DNA of 64,000 bases from an uncultured Bacteroidales bacterium (GCA_934728255.1 CAKVEC010000004.1:124001-188000), one strand, 5' to 3'; shown: positions 42,387 through 52,394, counted from the first letter of the stretch. The notes: a model not told the origin generated them from the letters alone. Made by a program: numbers and translations.

Positions 42387-44465
42387 ATGAGCAAAGGAAA
42401 TATAGGGGTTACCTCAACCAACATCTTCCCCGTTATTAAAAAGTTTCTGTACAGCGATCACGAGATTTTCTTGCGTGAATTGATTTCGAATGCCGTGGAT
42501 GCCACACAAAAATTGAAGACTCTCTCGAGCGTGGGCGAGTTCAAAGGCGAATTGGGCGACATACGCGTGCGCGTACTGATAGACAAGGACAAACATACCC
42601 TGACCGTACGCGACCACGGTATCGGTATGACCGCCGAGGAGGTGGATAAATACATCAACCAGATTGCCTTCTCGGGTGCGGAAGAGTTTGTAAATAAATA
42701 CAAGGACAAAGCCGAGGCGATTATCGGACACTTCGGACTGGGTTTCTACAGTGCCTTTATGGTGGCTGACAAAGTGGAGATTTTCTCGCAGTCATACAAA
42801 GAGGACGCCAAGGCGGTGCACTGGAGTTGTGACGGTACGCCCGAATATACGATGGAGGACACTATCAAAGCCGACCGCGGAACGGACATCGTGCTGCATA
42901 TCAGCGATGAATTTAAGCAGTATCTCGAAGATGTTACCATTGAGGGTCTGCTAAAGAAATACTGCAAGTTCCTGCCCGTAGAGATTGCTTTTGGCAAGAA
43001 GAAAGAGTGGAAAGACGGCAAGCAAGTAGAGACCGATGAGGACAACATCATCAACGATGTGAACCCCGCATGGATGCGCAAGCCGTCCGACCTGACGGAC
43101 GAGGACTATGACAAGTTCTACCACGAACTCTACCCCACTCAGATGGACGAGCCACTATTTCATATCCATTTGAACGTGGACTACCCGTTCCACTTGACGG
43201 GTATTCTGTACTTCCCGAAGATAAAGAACAACTTGGATGTACATCGCAACAAGATACAACTCTATTGCAACCAAGTGTATGTAACCGATGAGGTGGAGAA
43301 TATCGTACCAGAGTATTTGACGCTGTTGCACGGTGTGATTGATTCGCCGGATATACCGCTGAACGTAAGCCGCAGTTACCTGCAGAGCGACAACAACGTA
43401 AAGAAAATCAGTGGCTACATCACGAAGAAAGTGGCTGACAAATTGGCAGAACTATTCAAGAACAACCGTGAGGACTTCGAAAAGAAGTGGGACGATGTGA
43501 AGATGTTTATCCAGTTTGGTATGCTTACCGATGAGAAATTCTACGACAAGGCTATCGGTTTTGCATTGCTCAAGAACCTGGAAGGCAAGTACTTCACCTT
43601 TGACGAATACAAAGCCAAAGTGAAAGACAATCAGACGGACAAGAACGGCGACTTGATTTTGCTTTACACCCAAGACGCGGACGCTTCGTACTCGTATATC
43701 GAGCGCGCGAAAGCAAAAGGCTACGATGTGCTGCTGATGAACGGCGAATTAGACGTACACGCTATGTCGCAGATGGAGCAGAAGAGTATGGGCGACAGTG
43801 AGGAAAATAAGGGCACGGTGCGTTTCGTACGTGTGGACTCCGATGTGATAGAGAACCTGATTCTGAAGGAGGACAAGAAAGCCGTTTCGCTGACGACAGA
43901 GCAAGAAGATGCGCTCCGCTACAGTTTCGAGAGCCAGTTGCCGAAGGGCGAGAAGACCAATTTTGTGGTTAGTTTCGAGTCGGTTTCGGCAGACGCACTA
44001 CCTGTGTTCTTGACCCAGAACGAGTTTATGCGCCGTATGAAAGAGATGTCGGCTCACCAGCAGGGTATGTCGTTCTACGGACAGATGCCCGACCAGTATA
44101 ATATGGTAGTGAATACCGCCAACAGCAAGGTAACCGACCTGATGAACGAGTTGGTATCTGCTTGCGCAGAGGAGGCAAAACCGCTCAACGAGCAGATTGC
44201 CGCCAAAGAGAAAGAGGAGAACGACCTGCGAGACGCCCAGAAAGACAAGAAAGAGGCCGACCTAACGCAAGAGGAAAAAGATGCGGTTACCAACCTGACC
44301 AAAGAGGTAGGGGCACTGCGTCAGCAACTGAAAGACGTCTATGCAAAACACGCCGCCGGCAACGAGAAAGTTCACCAACTGATCGACATTGCCCTCTTGG
44401 CAAGCGGCTTGCTCAAAGGCGAAGCATTGGCAAAGTTTGTCAACCGTTCGGTGGAAATGCTGTAA
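42387..44465 (+). CDS. htpG: Chaperone HtpG (Hsp90)
   Basis: The bacterial Hsp90 chaperone. 692 residues with the GHKL ATPase domain (FLRELISNAVDATQKL, VRDHGIGMTAEEVD, IGHFGLGFYSAFMVADKVE), the middle domain (LNVSRSYLQSDNNVKKI) and the dimerisation domain. A charged insert near residues 610-660 (QKDKKEADLTQEEKDAVTNL) is longer than in E. coli. The ATG at 42387 is preferred to 42267, whose upstream residues do not match the family. Confidence 0.97.
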   Translation: MSKGNIGVTSTNIFPVIKKFLYSDHEIFLRELISNAVDATQKLKTLSSVGEFKGELGDIRVRVLIDKDKHTLTVRDHGIGMTAEEVDKYINQIAFSGAEEFVNKYKDKAEAIIGHFGLGFYSAFMVADKVEIFSQSYKEDAKAVHWSCDGTPEYTMEDTIKADRGTDIVLHISDEFKQYLEDVTIEGLLKKYCKFLPVEIAFGKKKEWKDGKQVETDEDNIINDVNPAWMRKPSDLTDEDYDKFYHELYPTQMDEPLFHIHLNVDYPFHLTGILYFPKIKNNLDVHRNKIQLYCNQVYVTDEVENIVPEYLTLLHGVIDSPDIPLNVSRSYLQSDNNVKKISGYITKKVADKLAELFKNNREDFEKKWDDVKMFIQFGMLTDEKFYDKAIGFALLKNLEGKYFTFDEYKAKVKDNQTDKNGDLILLYTQDADASYSYIERAKAKGYDVLLMNGELDVHAMSQMEQKSMGDSEENKGTVRFVRVDSDVIENLILKEDKKAVSLTTEQEDALRYSFESQLPKGEKTNFVVSFESVSADALPVFLTQNEFMRRMKEMSAHQQGMSFYGQMPDQYNMVVNTANSKVTDLMNELVSACAEEAKPLNEQIAAKEKEENDLRDAQKDKKEADLTQEEKDAVTNLTKEVGALRQQLKDVYAKHAAGNEKVHQLIDIALLASGLLKGEALAKFVNRSVEML

Positions 44466-44491
44466 TTGATACATAAATAACCGACAAAAGG

Positions 44492-44527
44492 AGACCACCT
44501 GACCAACAACGTCAGATGGTCTTTTTT
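44492..44527 (+). terminator. Intrinsic terminator of htpG
   Basis: AGACCACCTGAC and GTCAGATGGTCT form a 12-nt stem with one mismatch around CAACAAC, followed by a run of six T. Confidence 0.88.
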
Positions 44528-44684
44528 GTCTATTTATGCCGCTATTATTTTATGATAACTTTGCAGGAATATAAAGTAAACATATAATACACAATACTAC
44601 AAAAATAAGCATTCAGAAACACTTTGCAAATAAATAGCGAAATATGATAACATAATGTATTGAATTGTTTTTTCTAAGCAACTA

Positions 44685-44716
44685 TTTGTATATGTCATAA
44701 AATTATATTACCTTTG
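44685..44716 (+). promoter_or_regulatory. Promoter of the HExxH lipoprotein module, TTTG-N20-TACCTTTG
   Basis: TTTG (44685-44688) and TACCTTTG (44709-44716) with 20-nt spacing, 26 nt before the start codon at 44743. The intact promoter suggests that the broken gene was recently functional. Confidence 0.8.
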
Positions 44717-44742
44717 CGGCAATTTATAAAATAATAGCAATT

Positions 44743-46495
44743 ATGATTAAAAAACTACTCTCAATTTTTCTCTGCCTCATCGGCATAGAACTTACCGGTT
44801 GTTCGGGATTATCCCAACCGGACGTGTCTGTCAAAGGCGACGAGCCAAGTGTTATCATTCCCGACGAATCTGATATTGAGGGTTATACGGAAGATACGGA
44901 AATTAAGTTAGGGGATGTACGGAAAAACCCATACAACATAGATGTGATGCGCGAAGCATTTGATATTCTCAGACACACTCCCATTTTGGATGAAGCGGCA
45001 AACATCCCCACAGATATATTATAGAGTATTGCCTACGGATTCTATGGAATTAGAATGTTTGTTAGCCGACACGGGAGTACATTATTTGAACATTCCGTTA
45101 GATCGCGATATTGTACAAAACGGTGCCTTTTATCGAGATGAAGATGTAAAAGATTTTCCTTATGTATGGTTATATACCGTTGTATCGGCTCGCAAGAATC
45201 TGCCTACGATAGGAAAAGTAGAAATATTGGATAAATTATTCATTCCCACAGAAAAAGAAGATGTAACAGACGGAGAAATAGATGGCGTGGGGGTCTTGGA
45301 ATACGTTGCATATAAATTGACTTATAACTTGTCGGATTGGGAAGACGAAGACATTGCATATTACGAGGATCTCTTAGCCAAATACAACCTATCTGATATT
45401 GGCGAAAAACCAACCATTAAAAAAGCAACAGCCTCAACCGATGCAAGAATGGCTAAAAAAAGATGGCTATCCAAAGCATATCCGACAGGTATTTTCAGTG
45501 TTTGGAATACCTATACGCATACATTGGATGGCATTGCCGGCGCAGAAGTAATCATTCACAACTTTGTTAAAATGTACACCGGTGCATTGGACAGAGAGGG
45601 GAAATATACTTCAAACAAAGTTTTCCGCACCAAAGTATATTATTGGATACGTTTTTATAACGTCCCCACCCAAACATCCATTTTCCCCAAAGTTCCCCTC
45701 ATCGGCTCGGCACTACACCCCTTACGCAAACATTCCAAAGAAGGGTTTGATTACCATTGTGAGCATAACTCCGTTGCATGGCGTTACGCCACAATCAACA
45801 ATGCAGTTGTCAAAAATGCGAAATTCAACTATGAATATGAAATTCCTAATGCCAAAGGTCTTCGGATTTGGGTACTACCAAGCAATAAAGAATGGAGCGG
45901 TTCCACCCCGCTACTGCACTTTGCAAGGGGCGGATATCATAGCGTATTAGATTTGCTATTAGTTTTATGCGGTGTGCCTTATGCCATACCAATAACCCCG
46001 GATATGATGATATTTGCAACGCAGGGCGATGAAAATACCAAAGAACTACACGGCACGATGTATCACGAATTAGCCCACGTAGGGCATTACCTGCGAGTAG
46101 GCAATACGTATTGGGATCATTATATCACACATATTATCTGGCACGGCGGTTATGGGAATGACAAGTCCGGTTGGTATGCCGGCTATTGCGGTGTCGGCGA
46201 GATGTGGGGAGAATATGCCGGAAAGTTCTATTTGGCAAAGGATATATCAATCACCGAACTAAATACAATAGAGAAGGTCGCAAGAAACGATCATTGGTAC
46301 AACCCTCCGATAATGGCTGCTATCGGCGACTATGCTATTTCTGAAGGCTACACATTCGGGGATTTGTATCACGTGCTTAATGCGGATATTCATTCATTAG
46401 ATGCTCTTCGAGATGGTATGGTGCGTTTAGGATTGGATGAAAAGACAATTGATTGTATTATTGAAGAAAGAAAAGGTTGGGAGGTAGCAGAATGA
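44743..46495 (+). pseudogene. HExxH zincin-like lipoprotein, split by one frameshift
   Basis: The first frame (44743-45024) has a lipoprotein signal (LIGIELTGC) and ends at a TAG just after PTDIL; the second frame carries the rest from about 45015 (YYRVLPTDSMELECLL) to 46495. One AT pair added to the GATATATTAT run would join them as PTDIYYRVLP. The joined protein would be about 583 residues, with a zincin motif (MYHELAHVGHYLRV) and later GEMWGEYAGKFY. A surface metalloprotease is suggested by HExxH but the family is not known to me. It could be a sequencing error, a slippage-based switch, or decay. AT-rich compared with the neighbours. Confidence 0.75.
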
Positions 46496-47061
46496 AAAAG
46501 AGTATTATAGTAGGACTATTATGCACCGTTATATTATTCGGTTTTACCGGTTGTTTTCATTGGTTTGAGCGTGCGGCAACGTATCAGGAAAAATATGTAT
46601 TTGTTGCCGATACAACTATCAAGATAGAAGACAGCATTCAACTCCAACTAAAAGGAAACATGGAAAATTTAAGACTATATGGGGATCGGTATTTAAGCAC
46701 AGAAGAGAAGGCGGCATTTTTCACAAATACTCATACATTATCTTTTTATATTGCATACGATTCTATCGTAGGACTAAGGGAAAATAAAAAGATGGCTGAC
46801 AGATACAGAACAGAGTTTCGCTATTTTGATGAACTTATGGCGCGTTTTGATACAATAATGCTATGTCAAAAGACGGATACTATCGTTATGTGGACACCGA
46901 TAAGTGATAAATACAAGAATCCTTTCCTTCAGAGCAACTGGAAATTAGATAAGAACTATACAGATGATCTCTCTCCCGGCAATATGCGAGGTTTTGCTTA
47001 TTACATAAGGAAGAGCGACATTGAGAAATTACGAATAAAGAAAGAAAAGGTTTGGAGGTAG
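46492..47061 (+). CDS. Small lipoprotein, intact member of a tandem pair
   Basis: A 189-residue lipoprotein (MKKSIIVGLLCTVILFGFTG then Cys) with a beta-rich domain: YVFVADTTIKIEDSIQLQL, YRTEFRYFDELMARFDTIML and a C-terminal FAYYIRKSDIEKLR. Its start overlaps the HExxH gene's stop (ATGA). A partial second copy follows at 47066. No known family. The upstream region GGAGGTAGCAGAATGAAAAA is nearly the same as before the second copy, showing a tandem duplication. Confidence 0.75.
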   Translation: MKKSIIVGLLCTVILFGFTGCFHWFERAATYQEKYVFVADTTIKIEDSIQLQLKGNMENLRLYGDRYLSTEEKAAFFTNTHTLSFYIAYDSIVGLRENKKMADRYRTEFRYFDELMARFDTIMLCQKTDTIVMWTPISDKYKNPFLQSNWKLDKNYTDDLSPGNMRGFAYYIRKSDIEKLRIKKEKVWR

Positions 47062-47065
47062 CAAA

Positions 47066-47646
47066 ATGAAAAAGAAGATTATATATAGACTATTTTATAT
47101 TCTTATATTCTTTTGGGGGTATTGGCTGTAGTATAAATTGGTTTAATTATCCATATTATAACGAAAGATATGTATTTATTGCAGATTCCACACTGGAGGT
47201 AGAGGATAGCATTTATTTGGAATTGAAAGGAAATGTAAAAGATCTAAGTTTAATAACAGAAGATACAAGCGTACATTTTTTAGACTCTACTACATTAATT
47301 ATTCATTTAGTTCCAAATTCTACAATTGATCACATCGGGAGAGATGGATATTATCGTTGGGGGGACGGATTCAAAATGAGCCAAAAACTATCTCAGGATT
47401 ACAGGACTGAATTTCGCTATTTTGATGATACAATGAGGCATTTTGATAGTGTCATCCTATTTCAAAAGAACGACACATTAGCCGTTTGGACACCCACAGG
47501 TGAAGATTACAAGAATATGTTCAGTATATGCAATGGGAAGGAAATATGACGAATATCGCAATGCGAGTTTCCATGCCAACACGCGCACATTTGCCTATTA
47601 TTTTAGCCGCTCCGATTTAGAGGAATTACGCGCCATAAAAGAATAA
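47066..47646 (+). pseudogene. Second copy of the small lipoprotein, two frameshifts
   Basis: From 47066 the frame MKKKIIYRLFYILIFFWGYW stops at once; the signal peptide's lipobox (GIGCS) is in another frame, after the G5 run at 47115-47119. The main frame then gives YVFIADSTLEVEDSIYLEL and YRTEFRYFDDTMRHFDSVIL, clearly homologous to the intact copy. A second shift near 47533 (GGG) is needed to reach TFAYYFSRSDLEELR before the final stop. So it is a decayed duplicate, unless the sequence has errors at these runs. Confidence 0.8.
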
Positions 47647-47663
47647 TAGAATAGTTTGCATAG

Positions 47664-47716
47664 AGACGGAGGTCGCCTACTTAATTAGCATAGGGGATCT
47701 CCGTCTGTATTTTTTA
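47664..47716 (+). terminator. Intrinsic terminator after the lipoprotein module
   Basis: AGACGGAG, TC and CCTA pair with TAGG, GA and CTCCGTCT around an 11-nt loop; a T-rich tail follows. It is 11 nt from the sufB stop and faces it. Confidence 0.8.
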
Positions 47717-47726
47717 TGCTCTTATT

Positions 47727-49160
47727 TTATCCCACCGTGCCTTCGAGCGACACTTGCAGCAGTTTCTGCGCCTCGACGGCGAACTCCATCGGCAGTTTGT
47801 CCATCACCTCTTTGGCGTAGCCGTTGATAATCAGTCCTACCGCGTCTTCCAAACCAATACCGCGCTGCTGGCAGTAGAAGAGTTGGTTCTCGTTGATTTT
47901 GCTGGTAGTTGCCTCGTGTTCCACGGTGGCAGTCGGGTTGCTGATCTGCATATCGGGGAACGTGTGCGCCCCGCATTTGTCGCCCAGCAGCAGACTGTCG
48001 CACTGGCTGTAGTTGCGGGCATTGTCCGCCTTGCTTGCCACCTTGACGAGTCCTCGGTAGGAGTTTTGGCTGTGCCCTGCGCTGATACCCTTGCTGATAA
48101 TCCGCGAGCGGGTATTCTTACCGAGGTGAATCATCTTCGTTCCCGTGTCCGCCTGCTGGTAGTTGTTGGTTACGGCTACCGAATAGAACTCGGCAGACGA
48201 ATTGTCGCCCCGCAGAATACAACTCGGATATTTCCACGTAATAGCCGAACCGGTCTCCACCTGCGTCCAACTCAGCCGCGCATTCTCGTATGTGATACCG
48301 CGTTTGGTTACGAAATTATAGATACCGCCCTTGCCGTCCTTGTCGCCCGGGTACCAGTTCTGCACGGTAGAGTATTTCACCTCCGCATCTTTGCGCACCA
48401 CAATCTCCACAATAGCGGCATGGAGTTGGTTCTCATCCCGCATTGGCGCAGTACAGCCCTCCAAATAACTAAGGTACGCCCCCTCGTCGGCAATGAGCAA
48501 CGTACGCTCAAACTGCCCCGTATTGCCCGCATTGATACGGAAATACGTACTCAGTTCCATCGGGCAGCGCACGCCCTTGGGGATATACACAAACGACCCA
48601 TCGGAGAAGACCGCCGAATTGAGTGCCGCATAGAAATTGTCACTGTACGGCACCACGCTGCCGAGATATTCTTTGACGAGGTCTTCGTGCTCGCGCACCG
48701 CCTCAGAAATAGAACAGAAGATAATGCCTTTCTCCGCCAGCGTATCGCGGAACGTGGTTTTCACCGAGACAGAGTCCATCACGGCGTCCACCGCCATATT
48801 GCCTGCCAGTGCCGCACGTTCCTCCAGGGGGATACCCAGTTTGTCAAAGGTTTTCATTACCTCGGGGTCAATCTCCTTTTTATCCTCGGAGTGCGCTTTG
48901 GGCGCAGCGTAGTATGAGATAGCCTGAAAATCTATCTCGGGTATATCCAAGTGCGCCCACGTAGGCACCTCCATCGTGAGCCATTTGCGATAGGCTTTCA
49001 GGCGGAACTCCAGCAGCCATTCGGGTTCACCTTTCTTCTTAGAGATGGTGCGAATAACGTCCTCGTTCAGCCCACGCGACAGCACATCGGTTTCCACATC
49101 GGTGGTAAAGCCGTATTTGTACTCCTGCCGGGTAATATCTTCTATAATCTCATTTTCCAT
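47727..49160 (-). CDS. sufB: Fe-S cluster assembly scaffold SufB
   Basis: SufB forms the SufBCD scaffold for iron-sulfur clusters. The 477-residue protein has the family motifs NFYAALNSAVFSDGSFVYIP, GTGQFERTLLIADEGAYLSY-like core (here NTGQFERTLLIADEGAY), EGCTAPMRDENQLHAA and the C-terminal ATTSKINENQLFYCQQRGI. The cysteine of QLFYCQQRG and the SCI/CDSLL positions are kept. In Bacteroidota sufC and sufD usually follow sufB; here the next gene on the same strand is not present and the AT-rich lipoprotein module lies there instead. A period-9 repeat precedes the gene. Confidence 0.96.
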   Translation of the reverse strand: MENEIIEDITRQEYKYGFTTDVETDVLSRGLNEDVIRTISKKKGEPEWLLEFRLKAYRKWLTMEVPTWAHLDIPEIDFQAISYYAAPKAHSEDKKEIDPEVMKTFDKLGIPLEERAALAGNMAVDAVMDSVSVKTTFRDTLAEKGIIFCSISEAVREHEDLVKEYLGSVVPYSDNFYAALNSAVFSDGSFVYIPKGVRCPMELSTYFRINAGNTGQFERTLLIADEGAYLSYLEGCTAPMRDENQLHAAIVEIVVRKDAEVKYSTVQNWYPGDKDGKGGIYNFVTKRGITYENARLSWTQVETGSAITWKYPSCILRGDNSSAEFYSVAVTNNYQQADTGTKMIHLGKNTRSRIISKGISAGHSQNSYRGLVKVASKADNARNYSQCDSLLLGDKCGAHTFPDMQISNPTATVEHEATTSKINENQLFYCQQRGIGLEDAVGLIINGYAKEVMDKLPMEFAVEAQKLLQVSLEGTVG

Positions 49161-49165
49161 TGTTA

Positions 49166-49208
49166 TCCTAGTTATTCTAGTTTATCTAGATTTTCTAGTA
49201 TTTCTAGT
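49166..49208. repeat. Period-9 tandem repeat (TTCTAGTAT units)
   Basis: Four to five copies of a 9-nt unit with core TTCTAG between sufB and the tRNA genes. The same unit is found at 62447-62495, before ackA. Confidence 0.8.
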
Positions 49209-49248
49209 TCCTAAAACAAAAAAGCACCGCCAAAACTGACGGTGCTTG

Positions 49249-49322
49249 TGGAGGTCGGTAGCAGATTCGAACCGCTGTCCCCGGTTTTGCAGACCGGTCC
49301 CTAACCACTCGGGCAACCGACC
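49249..49322 (-). tRNA. tRNA-Cys (GCA)
   Basis: Read on the minus strand: acceptor GGTCGGT pairs with ACCGACC, D-arm GCCCGAGTGG, anticodon loop CTGCAAA giving GCA, T-arm GCGGTTCGAATCTGC, then T and an encoded CCA. It lies 19 nt after tRNA-Phe and shares its promoter. Confidence 0.93.
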
Positions 49323-49341
49323 ATTAACACTACTTCTATTG

Positions 49342-49414
49342 TGGTACCTCTTGGAGTTGAACCAAGGACACATGGATTTTCAGTCCATTGCTCTACCACC
49401 TGAGCTAAGGTACC
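49342..49414 (-). tRNA. tRNA-Phe (GAA)
   Basis: Acceptor GGTACCT with AGGTACC, D-arm AGCTCAGGTGGTAGAGC, anticodon loop CTGAAAA giving GAA, T-arm TTGGTTCAACTCCAA. The CCA is not encoded. Expressed from the promoter at 49473-49504 together with tRNA-Cys. Confidence 0.95.
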
Positions 49415-49472
49415 TTGCGCTTTTCTTATATCTCTGCCCGCATTGGTTGGGCTTATCGGCGAAAAGCGAGTG

Positions 49473-49504
49473 CAAAAGTACTGCTTTTTTTTGACATAGC
49501 CAAA
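49473..49504 (-). promoter_or_regulatory. Promoter of the tRNA pair, TTTG-N20-TACTTTTG
   Basis: TACTTTTG (49473-49480) with A-tract and GCAG before it and TTTG (49501-49504) 20 nt upstream: the full extended form of the promoter shared by five units in this window. Confidence 0.85.
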
Positions 49505-49543
49505 TCTTTCAGCACTTTTTTTGTCTTTCAGTGCATTTTTATG

Positions 49544-52333
49544 CTAAAAGAGGCTCAATTGGTCGTCTTCTGATGGTTCTTTATGCGCTGATGTATCTTC
49601 AGGTTGCTCATTGGTTATAGTAAACGGCACACCTTCGACCTCGGTGGTAGCAGTGGCGCTGCCGCCGGCTTGCTCTGTTGATTCGTCTTCGGTCGGTGTT
49701 TCTTCTACGGGTTCGGGCGTAATATCCTCTATCTTTGCCACCTCCAGTGTGGTCAGGCGTTTGCCTTTAGCCTTTGGGGATTTGGCATCTATAAAGTCAG
49801 CCATCACCACATCCATCGGTTCGCGTGTGTCGTCGGCAAACAGCACTTGGAACGTGGCTTCCTCGCGGTCGGAGAGCAGGATGATACGTGAATCTCGATT
49901 GTCGCCGATCATACTCTGCGGCTTAAAATTGGCATCGTCCGCCAGCGAGAAACGCTTGGCGTAGTAGAACTTCTGGTCGGCGTTCCAGAGAGCCAGCGAC
50001 CATATCTTGTCGGGGTCGAACTTCTCGATACGCAGGATATTCCGGTCGAAATGCGCCGTGAGGTCAAACGTGGTCAGATAGTACTCACCCGCCGTAGTGA
50101 TTACCAAGATACGGTCTTCGTCCCAGAACTCGCCGAGATAATCGCCCTGCGCATCGTAGTTGATACGCAGCACATCGGGGTCGAACCACACCTGGCGCCC
50201 GCCGAGGGTGGAATGCCCTTTCTGCTTGAGCGTAATGGATTTCACCTCGTATTTGGTCAGCACATTGCCCCGTGCCGAGCGGCTTTTTACCGCTAGTTCA
50301 CTCAGGTCTTTGCACACCTCCATCTTCTTGAGGTGCAGCGCGGGTTTGAGCGCGACACGTATGACCTCCGCCTCGCCGTTGGGGTTGGCTGTGAAATAGA
50401 TGACTTTCGAACCCGGTTTGCCCTGCGTGAGGTCGTACTCTTTGTCGCGCGAAACGCCCATTACGTTAAAGCGTTTCATATAGTAGATACCGCCCTTGCC
50501 ATCGCGATAGACCACATTATAGACCGTGCGGTCGTCGTTCTTCTTAAAAATAGCAATATGCAGAATATCCGTGCCGATAAAGAGTTTCTCCGCCACACGC
50601 ATAATCTTGTATTTGCCGTCCTTGTGGAAGACAATCACATCGTCGATGTCCGAGCAGTTGCAAAGGAACTCGTCCTTCTTCAGCCCCGTGCCGATAAAAC
50701 CCTCTTCGCGGTTGATGTAGAGTTTTTCGTTTGCCTCCACCACGGTCTTCACGTTGATATTCGCAAAATTGCGCACCTCGGTACGGCGCGGATAGTTGGC
50801 TCCATATTTCTGTTTGAGCGACTCGAACCACGCGATGGTATAGTCGGTCAGGTGGTTCAGATTTTTGACAGTCTCTTTGATTTTCCGATCGAGGTCACGC
50901 ATCAGTTCGTCGGCTTTCTTCGAGTCGAACTTGGTAATGCGGATCATTCGTATATCAAAGAGTTTCTCTATATCTTCGGTCTTTACCTCACGAATCAACT
51001 GCGGTTTCCACGGCGTCAGTGCCTTGTCCACGAAAGCAATCAGTTTCTCCTTATTGGGAGCCGTCTCGTAGCCAGACTCCTTATATATGCGGTTCTCGAT
51101 AAAGATTTTTTCCAATGAGGTATAGAAATAGCGTTCTTCGAGTTCGGCTTTCTCTATCTCCAACTCCCATTTGAGCAGTGACTTGGTATTCTCCGTTGAT
51201 AGGCGCAGCAAGTTGCTCACATTGGTAAAAATCGGCTTTTTGTTCTCTATCACGCAGCAGTTGGGAGATACATTGACCTCACAATCGGTAAACGCATAGA
51301 GCGCATCAATCGCCTTGTCCGACGAACTGCCCGGTGCCAACTGCACGACGATACGCGCACTCTCGGCGGTAAAATCGTCGACCTTGCGCACCTTGATTTT
51401 GCCTTTCTGGTTCGCACGCAAGATGGTTTCAATAATCTTCGACGTGGTCGTACCGAAAGGTATCTCTGTAATAATCAGTGTCTTATTGTCGTCCGCCTTT
51501 TGTATTTTGGCGCGTATCTTGATCACACCGCCGCGCTCACCGTCGTTGTAGCGGCTCACATCAATCTCACCGCCCGTCGGGAAATCAGGGTATAGTTGGA
51601 AATCCTCTCCCCGCAAGTACGACAACGAGGCATCGCATAGTTCGCAGAAGTTGTGTGGCAAAATCTTCGAGTTCAGACCAACAGCAATGCCCTCCACGCC
51701 CTGTGCTAACAGGAGCGGGAACTTAATAGGCAAGTGTACAGGCTCTTTCTTGCGCCCATCGTAGGACAGCATCCAATGCGTGGTCTTGGGGTTGAACACC
51801 GCCTCGAGAGCGAACTTACTCAGTCGTGCTTCAATATATCGCGGAGCCGCAGCACCGTCGCCCGTCAGGATATTTCCCCAGTTTCCCTGGCAGTCAATCA
51901 GCAGATCTTTCTGCCCGAGTTGCACCAGCGCATCACCGATACTGGCATCACCGTGTGGGTGGTACTGCATCGTCTGCCCGACAATGTTTGCCACCTTGTT
52001 CATCTTGCCGTCGTCCACACACTTCATAGCATGCAAAATACGGCGTTGCACGGGTTTCAGTCCGTCCTCGATAGCAGGCACGGCACGTTCCAAAATCACA
52101 TACGAAGCATAGTCCAGGAACCAATCCTGATACATCCCCGTCAAGTGGTACTTGATAGCATCATTGAAAGACTCCGGTTTGTAGGTAGAATGAGCCTGCG
52201 GAGCGGCTGCTGCCTCTTCGCCGTCTGCCTGTGTATTCTCGCCTATTGCCTCTTCCGGTTCTTCTCCATGCGGTTTCCCTGTTTCTTCCCCGAGGTTAGC
52301 GTTGTCTTTCTCCTCCAATTCGTCGTCTTTCAT
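49544..52333 (-). CDS. parC: DNA topoisomerase IV subunit A (GyrA/ParC type)
   Basis: The cleaving subunit of topoisomerase IV, partner of parE. 929 residues: a low-complexity acidic N-terminus, then the breakage-reunion domain with QTMQYHPHGDASIGDALVQL (quinolone region), AAAPRYIEARLSK with the catalytic Tyr, and EGIAVGLNSKILPHN; then a C-terminal blade domain (YYMKRFNVMGVSRDKEYD), and a disordered acidic tail. The last residues are DDQLSLF, a canonical beta-clamp-binding motif. The start at 52333 is supported by the family's acidic N-terminus only weakly; the first strongly conserved part begins at residue 60. Confidence 0.94.
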   Translation of the reverse strand: MKDDELEEKDNANLGEETGKPHGEEPEEAIGENTQADGEEAAAAPQAHSTYKPESFNDAIKYHLTGMYQDWFLDYASYVILERAVPAIEDGLKPVQRRILHAMKCVDDGKMNKVANIVGQTMQYHPHGDASIGDALVQLGQKDLLIDCQGNWGNILTGDGAAAPRYIEARLSKFALEAVFNPKTTHWMLSYDGRKKEPVHLPIKFPLLLAQGVEGIAVGLNSKILPHNFCELCDASLSYLRGEDFQLYPDFPTGGEIDVSRYNDGERGGVIKIRAKIQKADDNKTLIITEIPFGTTTSKIIETILRANQKGKIKVRKVDDFTAESARIVVQLAPGSSSDKAIDALYAFTDCEVNVSPNCCVIENKKPIFTNVSNLLRLSTENTKSLLKWELEIEKAELEERYFYTSLEKIFIENRIYKESGYETAPNKEKLIAFVDKALTPWKPQLIREVKTEDIEKLFDIRMIRITKFDSKKADELMRDLDRKIKETVKNLNHLTDYTIAWFESLKQKYGANYPRRTEVRNFANINVKTVVEANEKLYINREEGFIGTGLKKDEFLCNCSDIDDVIVFHKDGKYKIMRVAEKLFIGTDILHIAIFKKNDDRTVYNVVYRDGKGGIYYMKRFNVMGVSRDKEYDLTQGKPGSKVIYFTANPNGEAEVIRVALKPALHLKKMEVCKDLSELAVKSRSARGNVLTKYEVKSITLKQKGHSTLGGRQVWFDPDVLRINYDAQGDYLGEFWDEDRILVITTAGEYYLTTFDLTAHFDRNILRIEKFDPDKIWSLALWNADQKFYYAKRFSLADDANFKPQSMIGDNRDSRIILLSDREEATFQVLFADDTREPMDVVMADFIDAKSPKAKGKRLTTLEVAKIEDITPEPVEETPTEDESTEQAGGSATATTEVEGVPFTITNEQPEDTSAHKEPSEDDQLSLF

Positions 52334-52394
52334 ATCGTTGTGCCTTTCGCGTTGTTGTCTGTATCACACTATGTGCATTATATATACGATAAAC

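Noticed and set aside
44960..45024. Programmed ribosomal frameshift in the HExxH gene
   Set aside because: No slippery heptamer or strong downstream structure is visible; an AT-run indel explains it more simply, and the neighbouring copy has further shifts.
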